Source: QHXW01 sp035280425
GTDB lineage: Bacteria; Acidobacteriota; Terriglobia; Bryobacterales; Bryobacteraceae
Direction of reading: 5' to 3'
Assembly (NCBI GenBank): GCA_035280425.1
Contig: DATEFW010000007.1
Coordinates: 1-64,000, forward strand
Length of the DNA stretch: 64,000 nucleotides
A model generated the notes under the pieces. That model had not been told where the DNA came from and did not search any database. It saw nothing but the letters and a program-made list of their open reading frames with translations. Shown here one piece after another: positions 1 to 8,969 of the stretch (the stretch's first letter is position 1; every line of letters begins with the position of its first letter). The translations under genes were made by a program, and so were the position numbers.

Positions 1-467
1 TCATCGTTCGGGCCGTAAGCAAGAATTTTCCGCTCGACCGGATAAACCACCCAAACGGCGCGGCTTCCATGCGTCAAATACTGCCCGACTCGCCGCATCA
101 CCTGTTCGGCGGCGTCATTTGGCGAAACGATCTCAATGACAAGATCGGGGACGCATTCGAGTATGCTCCGGGACTTATCGATGCGAGCCGCCGCTTCCCG
201 GCGAATGAACGCGACATCCGGTCGTCGGACTGTATCTTTACTAATGCGGAATTCCTGTTCCGCAACCGCCTCTCCCAGCAGCTGCTCGCCAAGAAAGAGA
301 TTGAGCGCGGTCTCAATTTTCCCGCGGATTCTATTGTGTTGATACGTCGGTCCAGACACTTCGATCAGCTCCCCTTGATCCAGCTCGTAGCGAATCGCTT
401 CGTCTTCGGGAAGCTGCGCAAATTGCTCGACGTTCAGCAGCGTCTTGGCGCCCACGTAATCGATCAT
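1..467 (-). CDS. Uma2 family endonuclease-like protein (partial, runs off the left edge)
   Basis: Reading the minus strand from an ATG at 467 gives about 155 open codons to the window edge, so the C-terminus is missing. The order of motifs fits the Uma2/DUF820 family of PD-(D/E)xK-like putative nucleases: an N-terminal stretch with YELDQGELIEVS, then RRPDVAFI, then PDLVIEIVSPND, then AVWVVYP. The PDV aspartate and the glutamate before VSP correspond to the metal-binding residues of the fold. These proteins are common in several copies in soil bacteria and cyanobacteria and their biological role is poorly known. The gene is divergent from hsdM, with only 55 bases between the two starts, so they probably share a control region. 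The family call is secure; the cellular role is not known. Confidence 0.85.
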   Translation of the reverse strand, partial: MIDYVGAKTLLNVEQFAQLPEDEAIRYELDQGELIEVSGPTYQHNRIRGKIETALNLFLGEQLLGEAVAEQEFRISKDTVRRPDVAFIRREAAARIDKSRSILECVPDLVIEIVSPNDAAEQVMRRVGQYLTHGSRAVWVVYPVERKILAYGPND

Positions 468-522
468 AGCATTGTGAGCCACTTGCCTCGCTGTCCGAAA
501 CTCTTGTAGTACAGTCTTCTCA

Positions 523-2319
523 GTGGATCGCTTTCAGGAAAAAGTCAGCTTCATCTGGTCAATCGCCGATCTTCTGCGCGGTGATTACAAAGCCTCCGAA
601 TACGGAAAGATCATTCTGCCGTTTACGCTGCTGGTGCGGCTCGATGGCCTGAAAAACACAAGCGGCTTTAAAATCGACGCGCGCCGTCCCGCTCAACTCG
701 CGCGGGATTTGAAGCAGCACATGCGTGGTCTGCACGCCGACGCCCGTGCTGTTTTCGATTGCTTTCGATTTAACGAACAAATCGACCGGCTCGCCAAGAG
801 CGGCCTTCTCGCGCACATAGTGCTCCGCTTCGGCGAGATCGATCTGCGCCCGCAATCGGTGTCCAATCGCGAGATGGGATATGTGTTCGAAGAGCTGATC
901 CGCAAGTTTTCCGAGCAGTCGGGCGAAACCGCCGGGGAACATTTCACCCCGCGCGAAGTGATTCGTCTGATGGTGCACCTGGTGTTCGACGAAGGCTTCG
1001 AAGGCGTGAAGACGCTTTACGATCCGGCATGCGGTACAGGCGGCATGCTCTCGGTCGCCGAAGAGTATTTGACGGAGCGAAATCCTCGCGCGCGCCTCGA
1101 AATCTGCGGTCAGGAGCTCAATCCCGAGTCGTACGCAGTCTGCCAGGCTGACGCTGTGCTCAAAGGGCATCCCGCGAACTGCATTGCTGCCGGCAATACT
1201 TTTGTGCGCGACGCATTCGCCGGGCGGCGCTTCGATTATATGCTTTGCAATCCACCATTCGGGGTGGAATGGAAAAAATCAGAGAAGCAGATTCGTGAAG
1301 AGCACCGGCGGCGCGGATTTGCCGGCCGGTTCGGAGCCGGCCTGCCCCGGGTCAGCGACGGCGCGCTGCTGTTCCTCCAGCATATGCTGTCCAAAATGAA
1401 TTCTTCTGGTTCCCGCATCGGCGTAATCTTCAACGGCTCGCCCTTATTTACTGGTGATGCAGGCTCGGGTGAGAGCAATATCCGTCAATGGATTCTCGAG
1501 AATGACTGGCTCGAAGCCATCGTGGCCCTGCCCGATCAGCTTTTCTACAATACGGGGCTAGCAACCTACATCTGGATCTTGACGAATCGCAAAACACCGG
1601 CGCGCCGCGGCAAGGTCCAACTGATTAACGCTGTCAGTTTTTGCAGCAAGATGCATCGCTCACTCGGCCACAAACGCAACCAAATGACACCGGCGCACAT
1701 CGATCAGGTCTGCGAAATCCATCGCAGGTTTGTGGACGAGGGCTTTTCTAAAATCCTTGGCGTCAGCGATTTTGGATATCGCAGCATCACCATCGAACGC
1801 CCGCTCCGGCTCAATTTTCAATTTTCGCCTCGGCGCCTCGAAAAAGTTCAAGCTAAATTTTCGGCGGAGATCATGGAAATCCTCGACGGCCTGAACGCGC
1901 GGGCAATCTATCGCGATCAGCGGGCATGCGAGAGCGTGCTCGACCAGGCATTCTGCACAGCGGGAAAAAAGTTGGGGCGCACACTTCGCCGGAAAATTCG
2001 GGAGGTGCTGGGCGAACAGGATGACCGCGCCGAGATTTACCGCGACGCGAAAGGCCGCCCCGTTCCCGATCCGGATCTGCGCGATTCGGAAAATATTCCG
2101 CTCGATCTGGACGTGCACGCGTGGTTCCGGGATCAAGTCCTGCCACACGCCCCGGATGCCTGGATCGACGAGGCGCGCACAAAAACGGGTTACGCCATTC
2201 CATTCGCGCGCCATTTTTTTGAGCCGGAGCCGATGCGGCCGCTCGCCGACATCGATCGGGAAATTACGGAACTCGAGTGCCAGGCTCAATCCCTGCTGCG
2301 CGCACTCAGAGAGCCATGA
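523..2319 (+). CDS. hsdM: Type I restriction-modification DNA methyltransferase subunit (HsdM)
   Basis: 598 residues. Adenine-N6 methyltransferase subunit that with HsdS forms the type I methylase. An HsdM N-terminal helical domain occupies roughly residues 5-130. The SAM-binding motif DPACGTGGML is at 167-176 and the catalytic NPPF motif of N6-adenine methylases is at 243-246. The C-terminal 150 residues are charged and helical, as expected for HsdS contact. The start is a GTG; no clear ribosome binding site is visible, so the start could be slightly off. The stop overlaps the hsdS start by ATGA, showing translational coupling. No hsdR is found on either side within the window. Confidence 0.93.
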   Translation: MDRFQEKVSFIWSIADLLRGDYKASEYGKIILPFTLLVRLDGLKNTSGFKIDARRPAQLARDLKQHMRGLHADARAVFDCFRFNEQIDRLAKSGLLAHIVLRFGEIDLRPQSVSNREMGYVFEELIRKFSEQSGETAGEHFTPREVIRLMVHLVFDEGFEGVKTLYDPACGTGGMLSVAEEYLTERNPRARLEICGQELNPESYAVCQADAVLKGHPANCIAAGNTFVRDAFAGRRFDYMLCNPPFGVEWKKSEKQIREEHRRRGFAGRFGAGLPRVSDGALLFLQHMLSKMNSSGSRIGVIFNGSPLFTGDAGSGESNIRQWILENDWLEAIVALPDQLFYNTGLATYIWILTNRKTPARRGKVQLINAVSFCSKMHRSLGHKRNQMTPAHIDQVCEIHRRFVDEGFSKILGVSDFGYRSITIERPLRLNFQFSPRRLEKVQAKFSAEIMEILDGLNARAIYRDQRACESVLDQAFCTAGKKLGRTLRRKIREVLGEQDDRAEIYRDAKGRPVPDPDLRDSENIPLDLDVHAWFRDQVLPHAPDAWIDEARTKTGYAIPFARHFFEPEPMRPLADIDREITELECQAQSLLRALREP

Positions 2320-3611
2320 ATCAGGTTTTCCGCGACGCTCCGGCCCGCTGGCGCCAGCTCCCCTTGAAAGAAACCGTCACCGCCTGCCGGAACGGGACCT
2401 GGGGCGAGGAGCCGCACGGCTCAAACAGCGATATCATTTGCGTTCGCGTGGCCGACCTCGATCGCCGCCGCGCGCGCGTCTTGCTCGATCACGCCAGCCT
2501 GCGCTTGATTCCCGAATCATTCCGCCGCGGCCGCATGCTCGTGCGCGGCGATTTGCTTCTGGAAAAATCCGGCGGCGGCGATCAGCAACCGGTAGGCGCC
2601 GTCGCCCTCTACGATCACGACGCGCCGGCTGTGTGCTCCAACTTCATGGCCCGCATGCCCGTCGCGCCGGGATTCGATCCTTGCTATCTCTGCTATCTGC
2701 ATGCGGCGCTCTACACTTTGGGCATCAATCGGCGCTCCATCCACCAGACTACCGGCATCCAGAATCTCGATAGCGATCAGTATCTCGCCGAGATCGTACG
2801 CATTCCAGGTCTCGAAGAGCAACGACGCGTCGCTCGAATTCTCGATAAGAAAACCAAAGTAATCGATGAACTGATAGACGCGAAGAACCGGCTTATCGGT
2901 TGTCTCCAGGAAAAACGCCGCGCCATCATTAGTCAGGCGGTAATCGAAGGTCTGGATCGCACCGCACCGCGCCGCCCATCCGGTTTTCCTTGGTTGAACG
3001 ATGTTCCTGCGCACTGGCGGGTCACGCGCCTCAAGTTCGTCCGGTCGGGCTCGTTGCTCTATGGCGCCAATCAGCCCGCATCCTCGGCAGACCACAACCT
3101 GCCGCGCTATATCCGCCTGACTGATTTCAGCGGCGCCAACGCCCTTCGCGACGACACCTTTCAATCACTTGATGAATCTCTCGCAAGACCCTATTTGCTT
3201 GAGGATGGCGATATCCTGCTGGCACGCAGCGGCGCAACGGTTGGAAAAGCGCTCCGGTATCGCGCATCCTGGGGCCGCGCCTGCTTTGCGAGTTACCTGG
3301 TGCGCTTTCGCCCCGACCACCGGCAGATTCTTCCGGATTATTTCGCCTGGTATACCGAGACGCACGCCTTTCGGCAGGAGGTCCGTCTCAGCACCGTGCA
3401 GGCTACAATTGCCAACCTGAGCGCCGAGCGCTACGCCAACTTCGCGATTCCCCTGCCGCCGCTTGGCGAACAGGCCGCGATCGTCGCGTTTGTCAATCGC
3501 CGCGCGCACATTCTCGACTCGCTCATCTCTGCACTAGAGCAGCAAATCGAAAAGCTCTGCGAATACCGGTCCGCCCTGGTTGTCGCCATGGCCACCCGCG
3601 GCGGCGCATAG
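2316..3611 (+). CDS. hsdS: Type I restriction-modification specificity subunit (HsdS)
   Basis: 431 residues from the ATG that overlaps the hsdM stop; a longer reading from 2277 is unlikely because of this overlap. The protein has the usual two-fold layout. A first target recognition domain (about 1-160) is followed by a conserved helical region beginning LEEQRRVARILDKK. A second domain starts near residue 220 with AHWRVTRLKF and ends with LPPLGEQAAIVAFVNRRA and a second long helix. Each half reads one part of a bipartite DNA site; the specificity cannot be read by eye. Both halves look intact, so the protein is probably functional. It is convergent with the next gene. Confidence 0.92.
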   Translation: MNQVFRDAPARWRQLPLKETVTACRNGTWGEEPHGSNSDIICVRVADLDRRRARVLLDHASLRLIPESFRRGRMLVRGDLLLEKSGGGDQQPVGAVALYDHDAPAVCSNFMARMPVAPGFDPCYLCYLHAALYTLGINRRSIHQTTGIQNLDSDQYLAEIVRIPGLEEQRRVARILDKKTKVIDELIDAKNRLIGCLQEKRRAIISQAVIEGLDRTAPRRPSGFPWLNDVPAHWRVTRLKFVRSGSLLYGANQPASSADHNLPRYIRLTDFSGANALRDDTFQSLDESLARPYLLEDGDILLARSGATVGKALRYRASWGRACFASYLVRFRPDHRQILPDYFAWYTETHAFRQEVRLSTVQATIANLSAERYANFAIPLPPLGEQAAIVAFVNRRAHILDSLISALEQQIEKLCEYRSALVVAMATRGGA

Positions 3612-3623
3612 TATACAAGCGTC

Positions 3624-4460
3624 TCAGCAGGCGGCTGCCAGCGCTCGAAGTGACCCCGCGCCCACCAGCCGCGCAGTCGCATTGCCGCAATCGCAGCACT
3701 CATGCTGGATGGCGCGGGCCAGGCGCGTTCGAACGCGCAACGTTGGATAGCGTAGATCCGTGAGAGAGGTCAGCAGCAATTCCTTGTTGTTGGCTTGCTC
3801 GAACGTCGCGCGCTCCGGCAGGATATGCAAGCCATCGTGTGCTTCGCATTCATGAGCAATCACCCGGCCGTCGAATCCGAGCCGCTGCTCGAAAACGGGA
3901 ACCTGAAAAACACGCCAGAACCGCTCACGATCCTCTTCGCTGAGCTCTCCTTCGCCGTGGCCCGTAAAAGAGACGACAAAATGTTGGAGCGCCGGTGCGT
4001 CCACTGCCCCGTTCTCCACCCGATCCGCCAGATCCCGCAGCGCCGTCACAGGCCCCGCCAGCGCCGTTGCGGCAAAACGCTTCAAGCCCTGGCTGACGTT
4101 TCGTGCAATCACCCGAACACTGGAACTCTGCTGGAATCCAGCCATGAGGACCGCGGTTTTTGGCGTGTGATCCAGCGGCGAACGAAACGGCTGTAAACCC
4201 GCGCGCGGCCCGCCTGGACTCTCGAAAGCCCCGGGTGAGCGATGAAAAAGCTCCAGTTCCACAACCGGCAGCCGCTCTAAAGTTTGTTCGATCGAATCGA
4301 CAGATGCCAGGGACTCGGGTGTCGAAAGGCCGGCCGTTTCCAACATCGGCCGATACCATTCAGTCCGTTGTGCGGCGCGCAAAACCCGCTTGAATCTCGC
4401 CAGACGCACATCCGCCCCCGAGTACGCCTGCGAGCAGGTCCACCTCAGAATGACTCGCAT
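3624..4460 (-). CDS. Reduced phenylacetate-CoA ligase (PaaK)-like protein
   Basis: About 278 residues if the ATG at 4460 is used; the frame is open to 4541. The N-terminal part contains a PaaK-like segment (EWYRPMLETAGL). The C-terminal half has ECEAHDGLHI and a stretch ending in CDCGNATARL, matching the region of PaaK-type adenylate-forming ligases that ends in a CxCG motif. PaaK enzymes are usually about 430 residues. This protein is much shorter, and I cannot see the glycine-rich phosphate-binding loop, so it may be an inactive or specialised relative. It is convergent with hsdS and lies about 150 bases downstream of the amidohydrolase stop. The relation to PaaK is an inference from short motifs. 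Confidence 0.55.
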   Translation of the reverse strand: MRVILRWTCSQAYSGADVRLARFKRVLRAAQRTEWYRPMLETAGLSTPESLASVDSIEQTLERLPVVELELFHRSPGAFESPGGPRAGLQPFRSPLDHTPKTAVLMAGFQQSSSVRVIARNVSQGLKRFAATALAGPVTALRDLADRVENGAVDAPALQHFVVSFTGHGEGELSEEDRERFWRVFQVPVFEQRLGFDGRVIAHECEAHDGLHILPERATFEQANNKELLLTSLTDLRYPTLRVRTRLARAIQHECCDCGNATARLVGAGSLRALAAAC

Positions 4461-4608
4461 ATGTTGTTGTTTTGAATTTGTTCTTTTTTGAATCAAGTTC
4501 GCGCAAGGCTCGGCTTGTGGCGCCCTGCCGGAACCGCTCAACCTGTTGCTTTGATGAAGAAGTGTGCTTTTTCTTACAAACTTCTCAGGCTAAACTTCCA
4601 GCGCGAAA

Positions 4609-5550
4609 TCAGCGCAAAAAGAGATTTTCGAGGTTTTCCCCGAAAATGCAGCGGGCATCGGCATTTGAGATATCCAGGCTCGCCAGAGCCTGGCTCTGTT
4701 CCGCGAATACCTGCTTATGCCAGCCGCGCGGGAAGAACGAGGAATCCGAGCCAAACAGCAGCCGCCGTGGTCCGGCCACATCCAGCGCTCGCCGGAACAC
4801 TTCAGCCAGATCCAGCCGTTCCGGCTGGTATCTCATCCAGCTATTGCTGCTCGATGTGTCAAGGTAAACATTGGGGCAGAGATCGCAAAGCATCAGCGCC
4901 TCCCGGAAGTATCCCGCGCCGAAATGCGGCACCACGAAATGAATTCCGGGGTAGACCAGCGCGACACGGTGCAAGTCAATCGGATCGGAGAAGCGCATGT
5001 CGAACGGCGAAGGCAGCCCCAGTTTTCGGCGCACTCCGACCGTCAGCACGCCGCAGTGCACAAACACCAGGGTTCGCGGAAACAGAGACACAACATCGAG
5101 GATTCGCTGGATGCGTTCATCCTGAATCGAAATCCGGTGCATCGCGGGGAAGAGGCATACGGCGTGCAGGTTGCCGGCTTCGAGCGCTTTCCGGACCCGG
5201 TCCTCCGCGCCGCTCGCGGTGGGATTCACCATGAAGTATCCGAAAAAGCGATGAGGATAACGCGCCACCGCCGCTTGCACGGACTCCTCGTCGCCGGGAA
5301 TGCTGGCGATCATCGCCGCGCGGCTAACTCCCGCCCGGTCGATTTCCGCTGCCCACTGGTCCGCTAGTTCACCGGGATCGGTTGGCGGAGCCTGCCAGCC
5401 AAGGGTTCGGGCGATGCTCTCCGGCGTTTCGCCTGTTGCCGCGGCCGTCGCTTGCGCGGACTTCTGCTGTGCCAGTGCGGAAAAGAACCGGTGCGAGAAG
5501 AAATGGACGTGAGCATCGGATACGTCCATCTCTCCCCAGGAAGTCTGCAT
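4609..5550 (-). CDS. Amidohydrolase family protein (TIM-barrel, Amidohydro_2 type)
   Basis: 313 residues. The metal-binding DAHVHF is near the N-terminus (residues 12-17), with FVHCG in mid-protein, VVPHFGAGYF, and LLFGSDSSFFP near the C-terminus. This order of His, His and Asp ligands is typical of PF04909 amidohydrolases, which hydrolyse or decarboxylate cyclic and aromatic substrates. The substrate cannot be predicted. It starts 21 bases after the stop of the response-regulator-like gene, so it is likely the last gene of that operon. A second ATG at 5529 is possible; a GGGGAG lies too close to it to decide. Confidence 0.85.
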   Translation of the reverse strand: MQTSWGEMDVSDAHVHFFSHRFFSALAQQKSAQATAAATGETPESIARTLGWQAPPTDPGELADQWAAEIDRAGVSRAAMIASIPGDEESVQAAVARYPHRFFGYFMVNPTASGAEDRVRKALEAGNLHAVCLFPAMHRISIQDERIQRILDVVSLFPRTLVFVHCGVLTVGVRRKLGLPSPFDMRFSDPIDLHRVALVYPGIHFVVPHFGAGYFREALMLCDLCPNVYLDTSSSNSWMRYQPERLDLAEVFRRALDVAGPRRLLFGSDSSFFPRGWHKQVFAEQSQALASLDISNADARCIFGENLENLFLR

Positions 5551-5571
5551 GAGCGAGTCGCTGACGAACGC

Positions 5572-6249
5572 TCAAGTATAGCTGCCGGATGCGCTATGGG
5601 TCCAACGGGTAAGGCCTTCGCGAACGGCGATCTGGATGAGCGCAGCCACGTGATTGACCCCTAGTTTCTTCATGACGGATTTGCGATAGCTGCGCACCGT
5701 CGCGACCGAAAGACCCAGCATGTGCGAGATCTCCACACTTGCATGGCCGTCGGTCACAAGGCGCAGAACTTCCAGCTCGCGCGGCGTCAGCCTAAATGAG
5801 CCGGACGATGTGAGCCTCTCGCCTGAGTCCCCCCGGCGGATGTGCGCAATCAAGTGCTCGTGCACCTGCGGGCCGAGATAGGATCCATCTTCCGCGACTC
5901 GGTGCAGTGCATCCAGGAATTCTCCGGCTGACACTTGCTTCAACAAGTAAGCGCTCGCACCCGATCGAAGCGCTGCCACTACGCTATGCTCATCGTCACG
6001 GCTGGAAAGGACGATGACCGGCAAACTGCAATTCTCCACCAGTTGCCTCGTCAGCTCCTGTTCTGGCAACCCCACTGCCTCAACCCCCAACACCGCAAGG
6101 TCGCAGCTCGATTGTCTCGCGATTTGCAGCGCATCATTACTGTTATCAGCTTCCGCTTCGACCCGGAACTGGCCGCTCCGCTCCAGGATCACGTGGATGC
6201 CGTCACGAACCAGCTTGTGTGAATCGATCAGCAATACCCTGCGAACCAT
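5572..6249 (-). CDS. NarL/LuxR-type response regulator with degenerate receiver domain
   Basis: 225 residues: receiver domain about 1-120, then a LuxR-type helix-turn-helix beginning LTPRELEVLRLV. The helix-turn-helix looks intact. In the receiver the usual phospho-acceptor position, after beta strand 3, reads DLAVLGVEA, so residue 55 is Gly (codon GGG on the minus strand) instead of Asp. The N-terminal acidic pair is also reduced to a single Asp (LLIDSH), while the conserved Lys (YLLKQ) is kept. The protein is therefore probably a phosphorylation-independent regulator. It starts 5 bases after the kinase-like gene and is followed by the amidohydrolase, suggesting one transcript. Confidence 0.9.
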   Translation of the reverse strand: MVRRVLLIDSHKLVRDGIHVILERSGQFRVEAEADNSNDALQIARQSSCDLAVLGVEAVGLPEQELTRQLVENCSLPVIVLSSRDDEHSVVAALRSGASAYLLKQVSAGEFLDALHRVAEDGSYLGPQVHEHLIAHIRRGDSGERLTSSGSFRLTPRELEVLRLVTDGHASVEISHMLGLSVATVRSYRKSVMKKLGVNHVAALIQIAVREGLTRWTHSASGSYT

Positions 6250-6254
6250 GTCCT

Positions 6255-6923
6255 TCAGGCGCCTGCTCGCCCCTCCTGCTCGCTAATAAATTGCCGCACC
6301 CGCTCGATCGCTTCCTCCAGCATTCGCTGCATCTCGGCGGTTCGGCCGGGACCGGCGGCCTGCTCCTTCGTCTCCATGGCGAGAAGCTCGATTTGCAGCC
6401 CGGTTCCGGTAAGGCACTGCGCCACTACATCGTGTAGGAACCGTGCCGTGTGCGCGCGCTCCGTGCTTACAGCTTGCAAAGTGAGATAGGAAGCCAGTTC
6501 GAGTTCCAGGGGGGCCGGTATGCGTCGGCCGGGCGAGTAGGCAAATCCTGATGCATAAAGCACCGTTCCGTCACTGGCTGAAAGCGGAACGTGAATTAAA
6601 GCGTGCCCGCAGCCCGATCGCTCAGGCTGCTCGACCAGCGAGTTGCCGTCAAAGACCTGTTTGACCCGAGCAGCCCAGCGGCCGCGAGGATCTTTGACCA
6701 TGGAAACGTCCTGGTACCTCAGTTCTTCGATCGGCCGGTGAAATACCGATTCGGAATCACCACCGATGTAATAAAACTGGTGCGCGCGATTGATGAACCA
6801 CTGGCATGCCGGAGCTCGCTCTAGGAGCGACCCGGCGAATCGGTCGGCTTCGAATCCAGCATCCCCCATGCGGATCAGTGTTCTTCGCTTTCGCAAGCGC
6901 GAAAGATGGGTACGTCTTAGCAT
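6255..6923 (-). CDS. PAS-HisKA_3-like protein without an ATPase domain
   Basis: 222 residues. Residues about 20-140 look like a PAS-type sensor domain. Residues 155-181 match the dimerisation/phosphotransfer helix of NarX/DesK-type kinases (ARFLHDVVAQCLTG), with H164 as the would-be phosphorylated His. The protein ends about 40 residues later, and no N, G1 or G2 box of a HATPase domain is present. It therefore cannot autophosphorylate alone. The next gene, 5 bases downstream, is the regulator that lacks its Asp. The pair looks like a two-component system that has lost phosphotransfer and may signal by direct contact. A start at the internal Met19 is possible. Confidence 0.72.
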   Translation of the reverse strand: MLRRTHLSRLRKRRTLIRMGDAGFEADRFAGSLLERAPACQWFINRAHQFYYIGGDSESVFHRPIEELRYQDVSMVKDPRGRWAARVKQVFDGNSLVEQPERSGCGHALIHVPLSASDGTVLYASGFAYSPGRRIPAPLELELASYLTLQAVSTERAHTARFLHDVVAQCLTGTGLQIELLAMETKEQAAGPGRTAEMQRMLEEAIERVRQFISEQEGRAGA

Positions 6924-6962
6924 AGTGCTCCGGGCGCGCCAAAATATCAGAAAAAAAATAAA

Positions 6963-8939
6963 TTATTTGCCGAACGTTGCAACAACTGACGTGCGATGAT
7001 CGAACAAAATCAGCCCCGGCAAGCTTGCCGATGCCACTACTGCCGGCTTGCCGCCTGGAGCTCTATTGAGAAACGCTAGAAATTCCTGAGGATTGCGCGT
7101 CAGTCCGGGAAAGCTGGCCACTATCTTGCCGTCTGCATCGAAGATTGCGTAGTAAGGGATGGCTGCGGTCCCGAACGTTTTTTCTTCCAACTCCTCATTG
7201 CGCCGCGACGCTTCATCGGTTCCGTCGGTGAATAAATCCACAAGAACGAAGCTGCCTAACGCGGACCGGATTTCGGGGCGCGTGAACATGTTGGCCTTCA
7301 TCCAGTGACAGTTCGTGCACGCATATCCCGTGAAGTTCGCTAGTACGAGCTTTTCCTCCCGGCGCGCCCGAGCCATCGCTTCTGGAAGCTGATTTTTCAT
7401 CCAGACCAGCCCTGTCTCGCCGCCTCCCAGGCTGAATCCTGATGTCGCGGACGCAGGCGGAACGTACGCGTCCAGTTCCCCCAACCTGCCGCCAAACATC
7501 CCCGGCGCCAGGCTGATCGCGAAGCCAACCAGGCACATGCCGATCAACAGCCGCCACAGCCCGAGCAGCTCGTCTTTGCCCACGCCTTCCAGACGCACAT
7601 AGCCGAGCAAATACAGCCCGGCCATCGCGAACAGCACAATCCAGGCCGCCAAAAACCTCTCGCGCGTCAGCAGGTTCCACTGCATGACCTGATCCACTGA
7701 CGCCAGATACTTCAGCATCGCCGCGAGAATGATGAATCCCAGCACTACTTTCACGCGAGCCAGCCAGCCGCCGCTTTTCGGCATCTTCTTCAGGTAGGAC
7801 GGAAACATCGCCAGCAGGAAGAACGGCGATGCCAGGCCCGCTGAAAACGCGATCATCCCTGCCAGCGGCCTCGTGCCGCCGCTGCCCACGGACGCAGCCA
7901 GCAAAGTTCCCACGAACGGTCCCACGCAGGCGAACGATGCCAGTGAAAACGTCAGCCCCATAATCAGCGTCCCGGCTGTGCCGCCCTTCTGCGAAACACG
8001 ATCGAGTTTCGTCAGCACCGACGAAGGAATCGTGATCTCGAAGGCCCCCAGCAGGCTCAGGCCGAATACCAGAAAAATCGCGGCGATGAATCCGTTGACC
8101 CACGGGTTCGACCCCAGTTGCACGATGCCGAACGGCCCGAGGATCAAGGTGGCCGCCAGCCCCAGCCCGGAGAACAGAACGACGATTCCCGCGCAAAAAA
8201 TCGCGGCTTGCACCACGCCCTCGCGGCGCGACCCCGATGGCCGGTTCAGAAAATAAGACATCGTAATCGGGATCATCGGAAACACGCACGGCGTAAATAT
8301 CGCGGCAAGACCAAAACCGAAAGCCGTGAGCACGAAGAACCCGAAGCCCCGCTCGTCGCCCGGCGAAGGTGGCGCCGTAGCTCGCGCAGCCCCCGGAGCG
8401 CTTCCAGGCTTGAACTCGATGTATCCAGCCGGAATCGTAAACGCTGCGCTCTTGGCGCCCGCGTCGACCATCAGTGTCGCCGCGGCTTCGCGGTTCACGG
8501 GCGGCAGGCACATGCGGTCGTTGCACATCTGGTACCGCACGGCGGCATTGACCCCCGCCCGTCCCGCCACTGCGCCTTTCTTCAGCTCCAGCTCGATGAG
8601 AAAAACCGGCTCGCCTTCATAGGTTTCCGTGTCGAGCTGGAAGTTGGGATCGTATGCACGCTTGGGCTTCGGCTCGAAAATGCGGAAGTTCGCAATAGCC
8701 GGATTGTCCGGCACGCGAATGGTGGTCGGAATCGGACCACCGGCCGGCGTCGAGAGCGAGTAAAGGTGCCACCCCGGTTCAATCTTTGCCGCCAGCCGGG
8801 CGAGCACTTTGGAGCCGGGCGCCGCAGCCTCGGGGTCGAGCGTCATCGACCATTTCGCCGGGTCGAGCTTTTCCGCCCGCCCCGCTGTGGGAGCTAACGC
8901 CAGCGCCAGCAACAAAACCGGGAATTTCATCGAAATCAT
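6963..8939 (-). CDS. dsbD: DsbD-like thiol:disulfide interchange protein (cytochrome c biogenesis type)
   Basis: 658 residues with the full three-part DsbD plan. A signal peptide precedes an N-terminal periplasmic domain with C139/C144 (MCNDRMC). A CcdA-like membrane domain follows, with one Cys in FTPCVFP and another in FACVGPF. The C-terminal thioredoxin-like domain carries the CxxC pair near residues 541-544 (YACTNCHWM). DsbD moves electrons from cytoplasmic thioredoxin to periplasmic thiols, including apocytochrome c before heme attachment. That is relevant because the window encodes many c-type cytochromes, though this gene is not in their operon. It follows plsX by about 30 bases. An alternative start is the ATG at 8930. 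Confidence 0.9.
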   Translation of the reverse strand: MISMKFPVLLLALALAPTAGRAEKLDPAKWSMTLDPEAAAPGSKVLARLAAKIEPGWHLYSLSTPAGGPIPTTIRVPDNPAIANFRIFEPKPKRAYDPNFQLDTETYEGEPVFLIELELKKGAVAGRAGVNAAVRYQMCNDRMCLPPVNREAAATLMVDAGAKSAAFTIPAGYIEFKPGSAPGAARATAPPSPGDERGFGFFVLTAFGFGLAAIFTPCVFPMIPITMSYFLNRPSGSRREGVVQAAIFCAGIVVLFSGLGLAATLILGPFGIVQLGSNPWVNGFIAAIFLVFGLSLLGAFEITIPSSVLTKLDRVSQKGGTAGTLIMGLTFSLASFACVGPFVGTLLAASVGSGGTRPLAGMIAFSAGLASPFFLLAMFPSYLKKMPKSGGWLARVKVVLGFIILAAMLKYLASVDQVMQWNLLTRERFLAAWIVLFAMAGLYLLGYVRLEGVGKDELLGLWRLLIGMCLVGFAISLAPGMFGGRLGELDAYVPPASATSGFSLGGGETGLVWMKNQLPEAMARARREEKLVLANFTGYACTNCHWMKANMFTRPEIRSALGSFVLVDLFTDGTDEASRRNEELEEKTFGTAAIPYYAIFDADGKIVASFPGLTRNPQEFLAFLNRAPGGKPAVVASASLPGLILFDHRTSVVATFGK

Positions 8940-8969
8940 GCGCCTGATTAAATGACGCGAAATCCCTGC

